Assembly: GCA_016716185.1 (NCBI GenBank)
Contig: JADJWV010000002.1
Location: 1,898,501-1,962,500 of the forward strand
Origin: Saprospiraceae bacterium
GTDB lineage: Bacteria > Bacteroidota > Bacteroidia > Chitinophagales > Saprospiraceae
Direction: 5' to 3'
DNA length: 64,000 nucleotides
The stretch's first letter is position 1. Each line of letters begins with the position of its first letter. Below the pieces are notes generated by a model. The model was not told the DNA's origin. It saw only the letters and a program-made list of their open reading frames with translations, and ran no database searches. This document shows positions 44,029 to 55,100 of the stretch, in pieces. Made by a program: the position numbers and the translations under genes.

Positions 44029-44192
44029 GGATTGGTTTGGTTTTCGTAAAGCTTGATTTCGACCACAATATCCAAAATCCTCAGGGATTCCTTCGCGAAA
44101 AGAAAATTAAATTAATATTTTTTTTTTAAATATGTGTTACGCCGCAAAACAACGTCAGTTGTAAATTAACCGAATGAAATATACGATTCTGG

Positions 44193-47100
44193 TCAGTTGG
44201 CCATTTCTTCCAATTCGATTTCGTGCTTGTATTTCCGGAAGTCCACTGCGGTGACAGAAGATATCCCCGGTTCCTCCATATATACTCCATACAAGACATC
44301 CACATCGGCCATGGTGAGTTTGTTATGGGTAATCAATATGAACTGCGAGTCGGCTGAAAATTTCCGGATGATGGAGTTGAATTTCTCAATATTGATGTCA
44401 TCCAAAGGTGCATCTACCTCATCGAAAATACAAAATGGAGCCGGTTTCAAAAGATAAAGAGAAAACAACAGTGCTATGGCCGTGAGTGTTTTTTCTCCTC
44501 CCGACAACTGCGATATGGATTTGGGTCTTTTGCCTTTAGGCTTGGCGATAATGTCGATGTCGCATTCCAGAGGATCCAATTCATCTTCGAGTATCAGATC
44601 GCAATCATCGTCGTCTGTGAATAAACTTCTGAACACCGCCTGAAAATGAACCCTGACCTGGTTGAATGCCTGCATAAATCCAGCTGTGGCTGTAGATTCG
44701 ATTTCCTGAATCGTTTCCAATAGGCTGTCCTGCGCTTTAAGAATATCTTCCTTCTGGATCTGGATCTTGTCCATACGGGATTTCATTTCTTCGTAGGCTT
44801 CGAGGGCCAATGGATTCACTTCACCGTAATTATCGATCCTTGTTTTGTAGTAATTGGCTTTGTCTTGCAGTTGTTCCAGATCTGCAGGCTCTTCGCTTTC
44901 TTCGGGAATGTAATTGTCCAGTTCCGCATGAAATTCAATCCGGGCTTTCTCCACTGCAGATTGAAGTCTGAATCTCCATTCCGCCTTTTGATCCCTGATC
45001 GAATTGACCTGCGATTGCAATTCGTGCAGATTTTTTTGATGCAATCTCGCTTTGGTTTCCAATTCCGAGATTTGATTCCGCGTTTCGTAATAATTTCTTT
45101 CGAGATCCGAAAGATCGCTGTCCATCGTTTTCCGAAATTCCAATTTCTCTGCCAAAATTGCCATTTCGGTCTGCTGCTGTTCTTTTAATTCTTCGAGAGA
45201 TTTTTTTAGTTCAAGTACTTTTTGTTGTTCGCTGCTGATATACCGCTCAGCTTCCAGACGTTGCTCCTCTTTAGCTTGTCCGTCTTTCAAAACATTGTTG
45301 TAACGGTTTTCCCATTTCAGCAATTCGATCTTCGCCTGATTGAACTGATTTGATACCTCCGAAAGTTCGAGGGATATTCTGTTAAATTCATCATCGGAAC
45401 TGGATAGATTTCCGGAAAGTTGCAACAATTGATTTTTTGCCGATTCCACATCCAGCAAACCGGCTTTCATGCGATCAGTAAACTCGACGATCTTTTCGCT
45501 GTTGCTCTGAATTCTGGCATTAAGTTCATTCTCAATGTCGAGCAGGTGCTGCATCCGGGTCTGTGATTGCGCAGATTGCTGGAGAAGTTCTGTTTGTCTG
45601 CTGCGCAGAATTTGCAACTGACCCGACTGGTCCTGCAGTTCGTATGCTTTGAGACTGTCCTTGAGTTCTGCGAGATTCCTGCTTAAGGAAATCGATTCTT
45701 CATCGAGTTTGTTGATTTCAAGCTCAAGTTTTTCGAGATTCTTTTTTCGACCCAGTTTTTTTCCTTCAAACAATCCGACAGAACCTCCACTCAACATCTT
45801 GTTTGCCTTCAATACCGAACCTGTCAGACTGATGACTGAAATTTCATCCGGAAATCTATTGATGTCTTCGAGATGTTGTTCTTCTTCCAGAACATAAACA
45901 TTGCGCAACAACTCGTCAAATAAAGGAGTATATTTATCTGAAACTTCAATCAGAGAAAGTGCAGGAGTACATCCTGCGACCTTTTTTATTTCTGCGGAGT
46001 TGTTTCTGAATTTATCGAGGATGAAAAAATTTGCTTTTCCTTTAGAGTGGTTGAATAACAAACGAATGGCTTTGATTGCGTCGTCTTCCGTGTGTACTAC
46101 ATAAAAGTTGAGGTAGTTTTCCAGATAAAGCTCGATCGCTGCACGGTATTTTTCATCCGTATAGATCAAATCAGAAAGGATGGGAATATCTTTTCTCCAG
46201 TTTTCGTGAAGAAATTTTATCGATTCCGGAAATCCTTCCATTTTATCGATCATGCTCTTCAGCAATTCGTATTCGTTGCTTCGGGCATCTTTCAACCTGT
46301 TCACCGCAACAGATTTCTCGGTATACGATTCAATCTCCAGTTGTATTTGCTTACTGGCGTTAATGCGTTTTGTTTCTTCTTCCTGAACACCCTGAATTTC
46401 CGTTTCGAGAGATTGAAGTCTACCCGACAATTCTTCACTCTGCAACTTTACCAGGGTAAGTTCATCACCTCTGGATTTGATTTCATCCTTGCATCGGAGC
46501 GTATCTGAATTCAGGTTTTCGATTTGATTTTCATATATGGCCTGCGCTTTTTCCAAATCGAAAATTCCGGCCTCCATTCTGTGTTTTTCCTGCTGAAACT
46601 GATCGACTCCTGATTTAATATGATTGAATTCTTCCTGCTTGGCCAAAAAAACTTCTTCAGCTTGTTTCAACTGTTGGCCGGCCGATTCAAAATCGGATTT
46701 GCTGGTTTCAATTTCCCTCTGGAGTTTATCCAGATCCGCAGTTAATTCTGTAAGCTTCATCGACGTTTGTCCGATACTCTGATCGAGCATCTCCAACTGA
46801 TGCAGCTGCATATTCTGTTTTTGTTCGGCGATCTGGATGGTACTTTCCAAACTACGGATAGCATCCAGGACTTCGTTTACTTTTTTCTGAAAATCCGACA
46901 AGTGTTTTTCCTGATCCAAATGCGATTTTTTCAGCCCCTCAATTTGCGCCTCAGTCAAATGTATGGCAGATTCCTCTTCTGTAATTCTGATCAATTCTCC
47001 CTGGATGGAAGATTCAATTTCTTCCAATTTCTGCTTAAGGCTTTTTGCCGTGAGATACTGGACATACAATCCAAACGATTTATATTTCTCTTTCAGTTCA

Positions 47101-47747
47101 TTAAACCTTTTGGTTCGTTTTGCCTGTTTTTCGAGTTCCAGCAAATTGTTATTGATCTCAAATAACAGGTCTTCAATCCTGGCCAGATCTTCTCTGGTCG
47201 CTTTTAACTTGTTTAGAGATTCCCGCTTGCGCGCTTTATACTTACTGATTCCGGCTGCCTGCTCAAACATTTTTCTGCGGGCACTCTCCTTGTTTGAAAG
47301 CAAATCCTCAACCATGTTGAGGGCAATGATCGCATACGAATCTGAACCCACCCCGGTATCCAGAAACAAGCCCGTGATGTCTTTCAACCGGCAAGTCACC
47401 CCGTTAAGCCGGTATTCGCTGTCGCCGCTTCTGTACAACAACCTTGCGATTTCGATATTTTGGTAATCGGTAGGCAGTAGATTTTTAGTGTTTTCAAAAT
47501 TGAGCACCACCTGGGCCATGGGCGCTTCTTTTCTGCGCTTGGTCCCGTTGAAAATAACATCAGACATTTGCTCCAAACGGAGCTCTCTTCCTTTCTGCTC
47601 GCCGAGTACCCAACGAATGGCATCGACAATGTTGGATTTACCCGAACCATTAGGCCCCACAATACCAGTGATCGATTCATTGAAATGAATAACAGTTTCA
47701 TCGGCAAAACTCTTAAAGCCTTTTATGGTCAGGTTCTTTAATCTCAT
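44193..47747 (-). CDS. smc: Chromosome segregation protein SMC
   Basis: This condensin ATPase organises the chromosome. The 1184-residue protein has the standard layout: the N-terminal Walker A GIVGPNGSGKSN (about 29-40), two long coiled coils around a hinge (about 510-670), and a C-terminal ATPase half. That half has the signature LSGGEKTLTAIALLF and Walker B FCIFDEVDAPLDD. The N-terminal KGFKSFAD and DAIRWVLGEQ are canonical. It stands alone; scpA and scpB are not in the window. A near-leaderless promoter box lies 4 nt upstream of the ATG. Confidence 0.97.
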   Translation of the reverse strand: MRLKNLTIKGFKSFADETVIHFNESITGIVGPNGSGKSNIVDAIRWVLGEQKGRELRLEQMSDVIFNGTKRRKEAPMAQVVLNFENTKNLLPTDYQNIEIARLLYRSGDSEYRLNGVTCRLKDITGLFLDTGVGSDSYAIIALNMVEDLLSNKESARRKMFEQAAGISKYKARKRESLNKLKATREDLARIEDLLFEINNNLLELEKQAKRTKRFNELKEKYKSFGLYVQYLTAKSLKQKLEEIESSIQGELIRITEEESAIHLTEAQIEGLKKSHLDQEKHLSDFQKKVNEVLDAIRSLESTIQIAEQKQNMQLHQLEMLDQSIGQTSMKLTELTADLDKLQREIETSKSDFESAGQQLKQAEEVFLAKQEEFNHIKSGVDQFQQEKHRMEAGIFDLEKAQAIYENQIENLNSDTLRCKDEIKSRGDELTLVKLQSEELSGRLQSLETEIQGVQEEETKRINASKQIQLEIESYTEKSVAVNRLKDARSNEYELLKSMIDKMEGFPESIKFLHENWRKDIPILSDLIYTDEKYRAAIELYLENYLNFYVVHTEDDAIKAIRLLFNHSKGKANFFILDKFRNNSAEIKKVAGCTPALSLIEVSDKYTPLFDELLRNVYVLEEEQHLEDINRFPDEISVISLTGSVLKANKMLSGGSVGLFEGKKLGRKKNLEKLELEINKLDEESISLSRNLAELKDSLKAYELQDQSGQLQILRSRQTELLQQSAQSQTRMQHLLDIENELNARIQSNSEKIVEFTDRMKAGLLDVESAKNQLLQLSGNLSSSDDEFNRISLELSEVSNQFNQAKIELLKWENRYNNVLKDGQAKEEQRLEAERYISSEQQKVLELKKSLEELKEQQQTEMAILAEKLEFRKTMDSDLSDLERNYYETRNQISELETKARLHQKNLHELQSQVNSIRDQKAEWRFRLQSAVEKARIEFHAELDNYIPEESEEPADLEQLQDKANYYKTRIDNYGEVNPLALEAYEEMKSRMDKIQIQKEDILKAQDSLLETIQEIESTATAGFMQAFNQVRVHFQAVFRSLFTDDDDCDLILEDELDPLECDIDIIAKPKGKRPKSISQLSGGEKTLTAIALLFSLYLLKPAPFCIFDEVDAPLDDINIEKFNSIIRKFSADSQFILITHNKLTMADVDVLYGVYMEEPGISSVTAVDFRKYKHEIELEEMAN

Positions 47748-47751
47748 GCCG

Positions 47752-47759
47752 CAAAATTA
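47752..47759 (-). promoter_or_regulatory. Promoter -7 box of smc, leaderless arrangement
   Basis: The minus strand reads TAATTTTG, an exact TAnnTTTG, ending 4 nt before the ATG, so the message should begin at the start codon. Confidence 0.55.
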
Positions 47760-47905
47760 GATTTTTCTTTAATATAAAAAATCTCTATATATTCGAAATG
47801 GAAAGGTATAATTACTTGATATACAATCATATATAAATATTTATACTATCTTTTAATAGCATAATCAAGCTATTACACCATGCGAAAAAAGACAATAGAT
47901 TTTTT

Positions 47906-49246
47906 CTAAAGCTTGAGAAAGTTCCAGTTTCCCGAAACGAGGACCCGGTAGGACAGCACACCCTGGATCAACCAGTAGAGAATTTCGGAAGCCCAGGCCA
48001 GAGCAAGTCCGTTATCTGAATATTTTATGGCTAAAAAAGCAGCCATCAGATAAACCACACTTCCGATAATCTGGATTTGCAGTCCTTTAAAGGTCTCTCC
48101 TGCACCGCTTACTCCATTGAAATACATGGTGGTCACGGAATACACCAGCAAAATGCAAAGCAGGATCCTGAAATAGGGAATACTTTCTTCGATCAGACCC
48201 GTTTCGTGATGTCCCAACAGCGGAGATAGAAAAACCGTTGGGAAGAGTAGAAACGGAATAGAAATTACTGCTGTAGTCACAAATGCAATCAATGCAGAAT
48301 GCTCTACCAGCTTCAGGACTCTTTTGTTTTTTCCCTTTCCTATGGTGCTGCTCACCAGGGTATTGATGGCTGTAGAATAACCCCAGCAGGGAATGGCCAG
48401 GACAAGGTAGGTGATCCGCAATAGATTAGAGACGGCCAGGGATCGCTCTCCCATTTTTTCGATGAAAGAAAAAAACAAAAACCAGGCAAGTATGGCCAGC
48501 AAAGACTGAAAAAGTATCGTAAATGAAATTCCATTGATCGTTTTGATCCATGAAAATTCAATATGAGGAATTTTAAATAATTTAAAGGGTTTGAGCTCCT
48601 TATCGAGGATCATGTAAACCACAAAAACAACAAATGCAACGATCTCTGAGATCCCGCTGGCGAGCCCTGCTCCTGCGATTCCCATTTCCGGTAAACCGAA
48701 TTTGCCAAACACCAGTGCATACCCTAAAAAGATGTTTACTACACAAAGAATGATGGTATCGATTAAAATGAATTTTGGTCGTTTGATTCCGATGTACAAA
48801 GAAACCAGGGCAAGCCCGACGTAGGCAAAAACCAATCCGATAATCCTGTTGTCGAGAAATAAAAGGGATTTTTCTAAAATGATGTCAGACTGTACGAAAA
48901 CCGACAGAATAGGCCTGGCCGCGAATTTGAGGATGAGGAAGACGATGCATCCAAGAATAAACTCATAAATCAGGATGGCATAAAAGTACTTGGTCACGAA
49001 TTCGTAGTTGCGCTCTCCGTATTTTCGCGCAATCAGGATCTGCCCTCCTTTGCTGAATCCAAAAGCAATGGCTGCGACAATGAGATAAAACACAGAGATA
49101 AAGCCTGCAGCCGCAAAATCATTGACATCGTAATAGTAAAGGAAAAGGCTGTCGGTAAGGGCAATGATATTTTGAGCTGCGCTTCCGATCATCATGGGAA
49201 GCGAAAGCTTTATAACATTTCTAACATTGTACCAAAACTCGTGCAA
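47906..49246 (-). CDS. MATE family efflux transporter
   Basis: This inner-membrane antiporter exports drugs or metabolites in exchange for Na+ or H+. The 446-residue protein has 12 predicted helices. The MatE hallmark LSLPMMIGSAAQNIIALTD comes early (about 14-32) and is repeated in the second half after residue 225. The TTG at 49246 is used, since the first ATG (codon 18) would cut into the first helix. No regulator is beside it. The substrate is unknown, and the subfamily (NorM or DinF type) was not resolved. Confidence 0.85.
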   Translation of the reverse strand: MHEFWYNVRNVIKLSLPMMIGSAAQNIIALTDSLFLYYYDVNDFAAAGFISVFYLIVAAIAFGFSKGGQILIARKYGERNYEFVTKYFYAILIYEFILGCIVFLILKFAARPILSVFVQSDIILEKSLLFLDNRIIGLVFAYVGLALVSLYIGIKRPKFILIDTIILCVVNIFLGYALVFGKFGLPEMGIAGAGLASGISEIVAFVVFVVYMILDKELKPFKLFKIPHIEFSWIKTINGISFTILFQSLLAILAWFLFFSFIEKMGERSLAVSNLLRITYLVLAIPCWGYSTAINTLVSSTIGKGKNKRVLKLVEHSALIAFVTTAVISIPFLLFPTVFLSPLLGHHETGLIEESIPYFRILLCILLVYSVTTMYFNGVSGAGETFKGLQIQIIGSVVYLMAAFLAIKYSDNGLALAWASEILYWLIQGVLSYRVLVSGNWNFLKL

Positions 49247-49323
49247 AACGGCTTATTAAAAGCCAAACATAATGAATTATGCCGATCGCATGGTTCAGGA
49301 AGATTTAAAATTAAGTGAAGAAA

Positions 49324-50574
49324 TTATACGGGTGAGTCCGTGGGCGTTTTTCTCAAAGTAATGTGAGTGATTTCAGGCCAGATCCCTACCCTTCCCCGGT
49401 AACCCAACACACCGAATCCGCGGTTGATGTATAGATACCTGTCGTTTTCGCGGTGCAGATCCGACCATTTAGCATAACGGTACTGGATCGGACTCCATTT
49501 AAATCCCGGTAGTTCGATCCCCATCTGCATGCCGTGCGTATGACCGCTTAAGGTCAGATGGACCAGATTGGGATGATTTTTGACGATAAATTCCCAATGT
49601 GTGGGATCGTGTGAAAGCAATACTTTAAAGTCGCCGGAAGCCACGTTTTCAAGAGCCTTATCCAGATCGCCAAGTTTACCAAAACCAACACCCCAGTTTT
49701 CGACGCCCAGCATGTGGATGTGTTGACCTTCTTTTTCAATTTTAGAGGATTCATCGCGAAGCAGGGTAAATCCCATATTCTTATGGTGATCTACTAATTT
49801 TTGGAAATTTTCATTTTTATCGGCGACATGAGTCCAACGATGGTAATGCCCGTAATCGTGATTACCCAGTACCGAATACTTTCCTGTTTTAGCGCGAATT
49901 TTTGAAAAAGCTTCAGCCCAGGGATCAAATTCAGAAGCAAAGGTATTGACCAGATCTCCGGTAAAGACCACGACATCGCTTTCGAGCTGATTGACCATTT
50001 CAATGGCTTTGGCAATTTCTCCGGCATCGTCTAAGCTTCCTGCGTGAATGTCGGATAGCTGAGTGATGGTAAATCCGTCAAATGCCTCGGGAAGATCTTT
50101 GTAAAAGATTTCTTTCCTGTGAATTTTAAAATTATACCGGCCCTTGATCAGGCCATAGGTCAAAGACAGGAAAGGTAAGCTTGAAACGACAAGTGCCGTT
50201 TGGCCGACAAATTTTCTTCGCGAGGGAAGAAACGAGTCACCGGTATCTGAAGAAGAAAATAATTTTTGATTGAGCCCCGAAAAGAACCTAAACACATCCT
50301 CACCGATCAAACTCAGGATGAAGATCAGTTTAGATATAGCGATGATCATCCAGATATTGGCAAGAATCACATACCAATTTGATCCCATGGCAGGACGTCT
50401 GAAATCAATCGGATTCAATAAATATGCGATGGGAAGGCTCAAAGAAATGAGCCAATAACTAACCATAATTCCCATTCGGATTCCATTGGGCAGACTCACT
50501 AATAAATGTCTGAGTCCCAGGAATGCATAGAGGTCAAGTCCAATTAAAACGAGAAAAGCAATGATAAATCCCAC
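49324..50574 (-). CDS. Membrane-anchored metallophosphoesterase
   Basis: This 416-residue protein has several N-terminal membrane helices (to about residue 105) and then a calcineurin-like phosphoesterase domain. The metal motifs are in order: LSDIHAGSLDD, VVFTGDLVN, LGNHDYGHY, LLSHDPTHW and LTLSGHTHGMQ. The architecture matches YkuE/YaeI-like proteins, some of which act on UDP-diacylglucosamine or other phosphoesters; the substrate here is not known. The GTG at 50574 starts the frame at the first helix. It ends 77 nt upstream of the MATE gene on the same strand and may be co-transcribed with it. Confidence 0.85.
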   Translation of the reverse strand: MGFIIAFLVLIGLDLYAFLGLRHLLVSLPNGIRMGIMVSYWLISLSLPIAYLLNPIDFRRPAMGSNWYVILANIWMIIAISKLIFILSLIGEDVFRFFSGLNQKLFSSSDTGDSFLPSRRKFVGQTALVVSSLPFLSLTYGLIKGRYNFKIHRKEIFYKDLPEAFDGFTITQLSDIHAGSLDDAGEIAKAIEMVNQLESDVVVFTGDLVNTFASEFDPWAEAFSKIRAKTGKYSVLGNHDYGHYHRWTHVADKNENFQKLVDHHKNMGFTLLRDESSKIEKEGQHIHMLGVENWGVGFGKLGDLDKALENVASGDFKVLLSHDPTHWEFIVKNHPNLVHLTLSGHTHGMQMGIELPGFKWSPIQYRYAKWSDLHRENDRYLYINRGFGVLGYRGRVGIWPEITHITLRKTPTDSPV

Positions 50575-50677
50575 AATTATAATTTTAGCAGGGATATTCT
50601 GGATAGCCCTGTAATGACCAGGAACATGTACCTTAACACCCTTAAAAATAGTTTAGTTCAGTGCCAATTGTTAAATC

Positions 50678-51139
50678 ATGGTAAATAAACCCATCCAAAA
50701 AGCAAGAGTCCGGTTTAAGGATTGCGATCCCATGGGCCACTTGTACAATACCCGATTTATCGAATACATGCTGGAAGCCAGAGAAGATCTGCTTCTCAGC
50801 CATTATCAATTCGATTTGATGGAATATGCACATACTACAAAGTGTTCCTGGGTGATCACCAAACACGAGATCAGTTATTTGCGGGAAGCAAAAAGAAATG
50901 AAATCATTGTTCTGGACTCGCGTCTCATCTCCTTTGATGAAAAGCGCTTAAAGGTCGAATACCAGATCTGGAACGAAAATCAAACGCAGTTGAAATGTCT
51001 GTTGTGGACGGATTTTCTTCACGTGGATCTGATGACAAAAAAGCCGTGTAATCATTCAGAGGAAGTCATGGGTAAATTGGAAGAAATGCTTGAAGGGATT
51101 GGGGAGGAGACGATGGTGGAGAGGGTTATGGTATTATAA
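50678..51139 (+). CDS. Hotdog-fold acyl-CoA thioesterase (4HBT family)
   Basis: This 153-residue 4HBT-type thioesterase has the active-site segment RFKDCDPMGHLYNTRFIEYM (about 11-30), where the Asp corresponds to the catalytic residue of the family. A long central helix and a beta-sheet half follow. Family members cleave acyl-CoA thioesters, but the chain length and substrate cannot be told. It begins 103 nt from the divergent metallophosphoesterase gene and is followed directly by the 90/55-bp palindromic repeats. Confidence 0.75.
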   Translation: MVNKPIQKARVRFKDCDPMGHLYNTRFIEYMLEAREDLLLSHYQFDLMEYAHTTKCSWVITKHEISYLREAKRNEIIVLDSRLISFDEKRLKVEYQIWNENQTQLKCLLWTDFLHVDLMTKKPCNHSEEVMGKLEEMLEGIGEETMVERVMVL

Positions 51140-51141
51140 TC

Positions 51142-51586
51142 CGCTCACTTCGGCTCACTTCGGCTCCGCTCAGTGAGCCGAAGTGAGCTACATTTCGTTA
51201 TTCTTTTGGAGATTTCGGCTCCGCTCGCTGAGCGAAAGTGAGCTGCATTTCGAGTCAGATCAGTGAGCCGAAGTGAGCGGCATTGCGTTATTCTTTTGGA
51301 GATTTCGGCTCCGCTCGCTGAGCGAAAGTGAGTTGCATTTCGTTATTCTTTTGGAGATTTCGGCTCCGCTCGCTGAGCGAAAGTGAGCTGCATTTCGAGT
51401 CAGATCAGTGAGCGGAAGTGAGCTGCATTTCGTTATTCTTTTGGAGACTTCGGCTCCGCTCGCTGAGCGAAAGTGAGCTGCATTTCGAGTCAGATCAGTG
51501 AGCCGAAGTGAGCTGCATTTCGTTATTCTTTTGGAGATTTCGGCTCCGCTCGCTGAGCGTAGCCGAAGCGAGCGGAGTCGAAATCT
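51142..51586. repeat. Array of 90/55-bp palindromic (REP-like) repeats
   Basis: The marker TTATTCTTTTGGAG occurs at 51198, 51288, 51343, 51433 and 51523, spaced 90, 55, 90 and 90 bp. The 90-bp form holds two related arms: one with CGGCTCCGCTCGCTGAGCG, the other with a CAGTGAGCCGAAGTGAGC variant. The 55-bp form lacks the second. The last unit ends in a complete palindrome at 51536-51585, with 19-bp arms (one mismatch) and a 12-nt centre. This resembles REP-type palindromes rather than CRISPR, as there are no unique spacers. The array runs into the GIY-YIG gene. Confidence 0.85.
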
Positions 51587-51882
51587 AAATACGAACTCTC
51601 ATTCATACACTTCGCCAATTCGTGGAGCCGCTCTGGCATCTCCATGATCAAGGCATTTTTCTTTTTTTTGCTCCATCCCTGAATTTGTTTTTCGCGATAA
51701 AAGGCATCCTGAACTCTTTTGTACTCCTCATAATAAACCAATTTCACAGGTAACCTGCTGGCTGTATGTTTTGCACCGATACCTTGCTGGTGCTGGGCAA
51801 GTCGAAGATAAAGATGTGTTGTGCTTCCGGTGTAATAGCTTCCGTCGGCACATAGCAATATGTACATATAGCCTTTCTTCAT
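51523..51882 (-). CDS. GIY-YIG nuclease-domain protein with repeat-encoded tail
   Basis: This 119-residue protein of the stand-alone GIY-YIG family (YhbQ/Slx1-like) contains GYMYILLCADGSYYTGSTT (the first Tyr-x-Tyr and the Gly region) and the catalytic arginine in LYLRLAQHQ. The glutamate is in FYREKQIQGW. The core ends near residue 95. The last 19 or so residues (FDSARFGYAQRAEPKSPKE) are encoded by the palindromic repeat, including the stop codon, so the repeat has extended the gene. Genes of this kind next to REP-like palindromes recur in other bacteria, and a functional tie is suspected but unproven. Confidence 0.8.
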   Translation of the reverse strand: MKKGYMYILLCADGSYYTGSTTHLYLRLAQHQQGIGAKHTASRLPVKLVYYEEYKRVQDAFYREKQIQGWSKKKKNALIMEMPERLHELAKCMNESSYLDFDSARFGYAQRAEPKSPKE

Positions 51883-52169
51883 GGTTCTATCCGAGTTTAG
51901 AATAGATTTAAAGAAATGATTTTACGCTTTTAATATCTGTTTTCAGTTGCGAATTCGGTGATGGATTGCATCACTCCGTTTGCAACCAAGTGTTCTCGTG
52001 TTCTCCCAAACAAAGTTAATGAGATTGTGTGGAAAATTAATTTTTATTGCAGAGATATTTACAGATAATTAGCCTCACGAACTGCATTGCGATCTAACAG
52101 TGTAAGGGTTATATGCACTCGTCGTTTAGCAACAATTGTAATCACATTTCAGTGTTTGCATACCAATTG

Positions 52170-55100
52170 TTATTGTTTCAGAATTTTATGGATCTGATAG
52201 TGATGGTGGGATTTATTAATGGTTTTCACGAAATACAAACCTGGTGAAAATGTTGAAATGTCTATTGGTTTTGACAAATCATCTAAATCAATTGTTCTTA
52301 GCAATGTACCCAACGAATTGAAAATTTCTAATTGATACGATTGTAAGTTTCCTTTGATCGCAAACTGGTTTTGCACGGGCACCGGATAAATGTGAACCCA
52401 ATTTTTCGATTTTTCATTATCGACCTGACTTACCAATGGATCGTAAAAGCCAAAATCAACCGTATTGTTGCCACTGGCATCGTAATCAAAATAACAATTG
52501 AAGGGATCTCCGTCATGGAGGGGTTCTTCTCCCGAAGAAAGCGTGACTATGCCGGACATAATATCCGTAAATGGATTGCCAAAACCGTTGTTGTCCATAT
52601 CCACATCATTGTTGGCATTGGGTTCAAAACCGGTTGTTGAAACAAATCCATGGAGTGGCTCACCAACGCCCCAATTATTGACCTGCCAAACAAAAACGAT
52701 ATAATTTCCCGGCTTGAGACCTCCAAACCTGTAATATCCATCTTTGTCTGTCACTTGGACTCCCGAGAAGCCCTGCCAGTCCGGAATGCCGTCTCCATCA
52801 GAATCTGCCCAAAGCACTAAGGATACTCCTGGAATTCCCGGCTCTTCGGGATCGTTCATTCCATTTCGGTTGAGATCATTCCACACGCGATTGCCGACAG
52901 ATACTATTCCCGGCGAAACAGGGTCGCTGCAATCCTGATAACAAAATGCCATCGCATGAATGGCTTTGATCATTTCATCACCCATGGATTTACCTACATT
53001 TAAAAATGTAAGAGCATTGTTGTTGAAATGATAAATGGCGTCTTCCGGTGATTCGGATGAAGAAAGATAAAACGGTTTGCTATTGACAAAACCCACTCCC
53101 CCTCCATAAAGAGAGTCGTTGCATCCCACATTTTCCTGCGCTACAGACACGATGTTTTGCATACTTTGCACCCAGCTATCGTTGGTGGGTTCATAGCCGC
53201 CTTGTCCGGAACTTGCAATCACGATGGGCAAATTGGGTTTATTCAGATCTTTTCTTACATCATTGACCAGGTGATCTAAATTGCTTTCGTATTCTTTCAA
53301 AAAGGAATCCGACTCCCCATCGTTCCAACCCTGAAACCAGGCGAATCCCGCGATTTCAAAATCTTTTATTTTTATTTCAGGAAATTCAGAACTCAGGTTT
53401 TGGGTAACATCCTTCACCTTTTGAATCATGTGGTTATAAAATTCACCGGTTGTGCCTCCGGCAGATGGAGGACGAAAATCTTTCGCAAGACTTTTCCCAC
53501 CCCAGGCCGTTTTTATGATCAGCACCGGATCTTCGTAGAATTCATCCAATTGGTGCGCAAACATGAGTTCGGGTCCGATCAAACCATCATAAGCACCTTG
53601 TCCGACAGTAATGTTCGATTTGATCGTGTCTCCATTGCGTTCGAAGTATAAATATGCTTGGTCCAATTGTGTCCAATTGTCTTTCGTGCCGATTTTGGAC
53701 CACGTTCCTAAGCTATCTTTTTGAATGAGGTCCACCAAAGTGCCTGGTAAATTTTGTGGATCACTGACTTCGCCAAAGCCCTGCATGTTCGATTGTCCGG
53801 CTAAAACAAACACCCTGACTTTAGGCCGTGATTTTTCTTGTCTGGTAACGATGGGAACATAACCGAATTCCATTCCTTGTGGAGGTTCAATGATGACCCC
53901 GGGATCTAAAGTTGCAATCCGGCCTACTGAAGGGGGTTCTAAATACGCATCGGTATGGCGCCAGTTTTTATGCAGCAATTCCACTCTTGCCTGAAGCTTT
54001 GTAAGCATCTCTTGTGGAAGTTTTGCGTGAACGATGGCAGGTTGATCTATAAACCGATACCAATAATAAGTAAGGCTTGAGCCATCCCCAAGATCGGCTG
54101 TAAATGGACCTGCTGCCGGGCCGGGATGATTCCAAGGTCCGTTCGGATCCTGCCAATGACAGTCCGATTCCTTTGGGGTCAGATAGGAAAGTTCAGGTCT
54201 TGCAGAAGCTGGAACCGGTGAAGTCAATAATTGGGTAGAGTTTGGTACATCACCTTTCTCCATTGCCAACCAACGATTGTTTTGATCGAGTTTAAAATAT
54301 TCAGGCATGATGAAATTAGAACCAGACTTCCTGATCTTGTTTAAATCAAATTTAAAACCCATGGTGTTGACATTTTGCTGGACATTGTCGATGTAGTTCA
54401 GATCAATGTCGTGTTTAATTCCATTGCCCGATATTTCAGCAGCCATTGCACCGCCATTATTTACAAAGGGCACAGCTTTCATTCCGGAAACATTGAAACC
54501 CGGCATTACGGCAGGTCCGCCATTAAACCAATTTTCTACCTCATTCCAAATTGCATCGGGAGAGTATACTGTTATTTGATGAAGTAAGATGGCATTGTCT
54601 TCATCGCTCTCAGGATATTGCAAGCTATTAACTTTCGCATAAAGTTGACCGGTGGAATCCTGAGAAATCAAAGCAGGTGAACCGGCGTGTTCAATACCAA
54701 AACCAACATTGGGTTCCGAAGGCCTGGTATCCAGAAACAGACCTTCCAAAGAAGGATCTTGCAGAACGGGTTCGGTCCAGAAGGTAGGTAAAAAGAAAGT
54801 TGCGGGACCTTTAAAATTGGTCGTGTTTAAAAATAAAGTCCAGCATTGGTTACCTGTTTTAATGTTCGTACCGCCGGTATTCGGGATGGGATCTGTCAGG
54901 GGCAAAGGCAAATATCCATAACCCAATTTCTCCCCATTCAGGCATTGCGACATATTCAGTCCGTCGGGAGCCCAAAGCAGTTTGTTCGATAATTGGGCAA
55001 CGCCGTATTTACCACCTGGGGTACTCCAGTCTCTATGACCATCGGGCAATTGATCACTTCTGCCAGCGCCGGGTCCGTTGGCCCAGGCATAAAAATTATA

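Noticed and set aside
51142..51586. CRISPR array
   Set aside because: The repeat units are contiguous and similar throughout, with no unique equal-length spacers and no cas genes.
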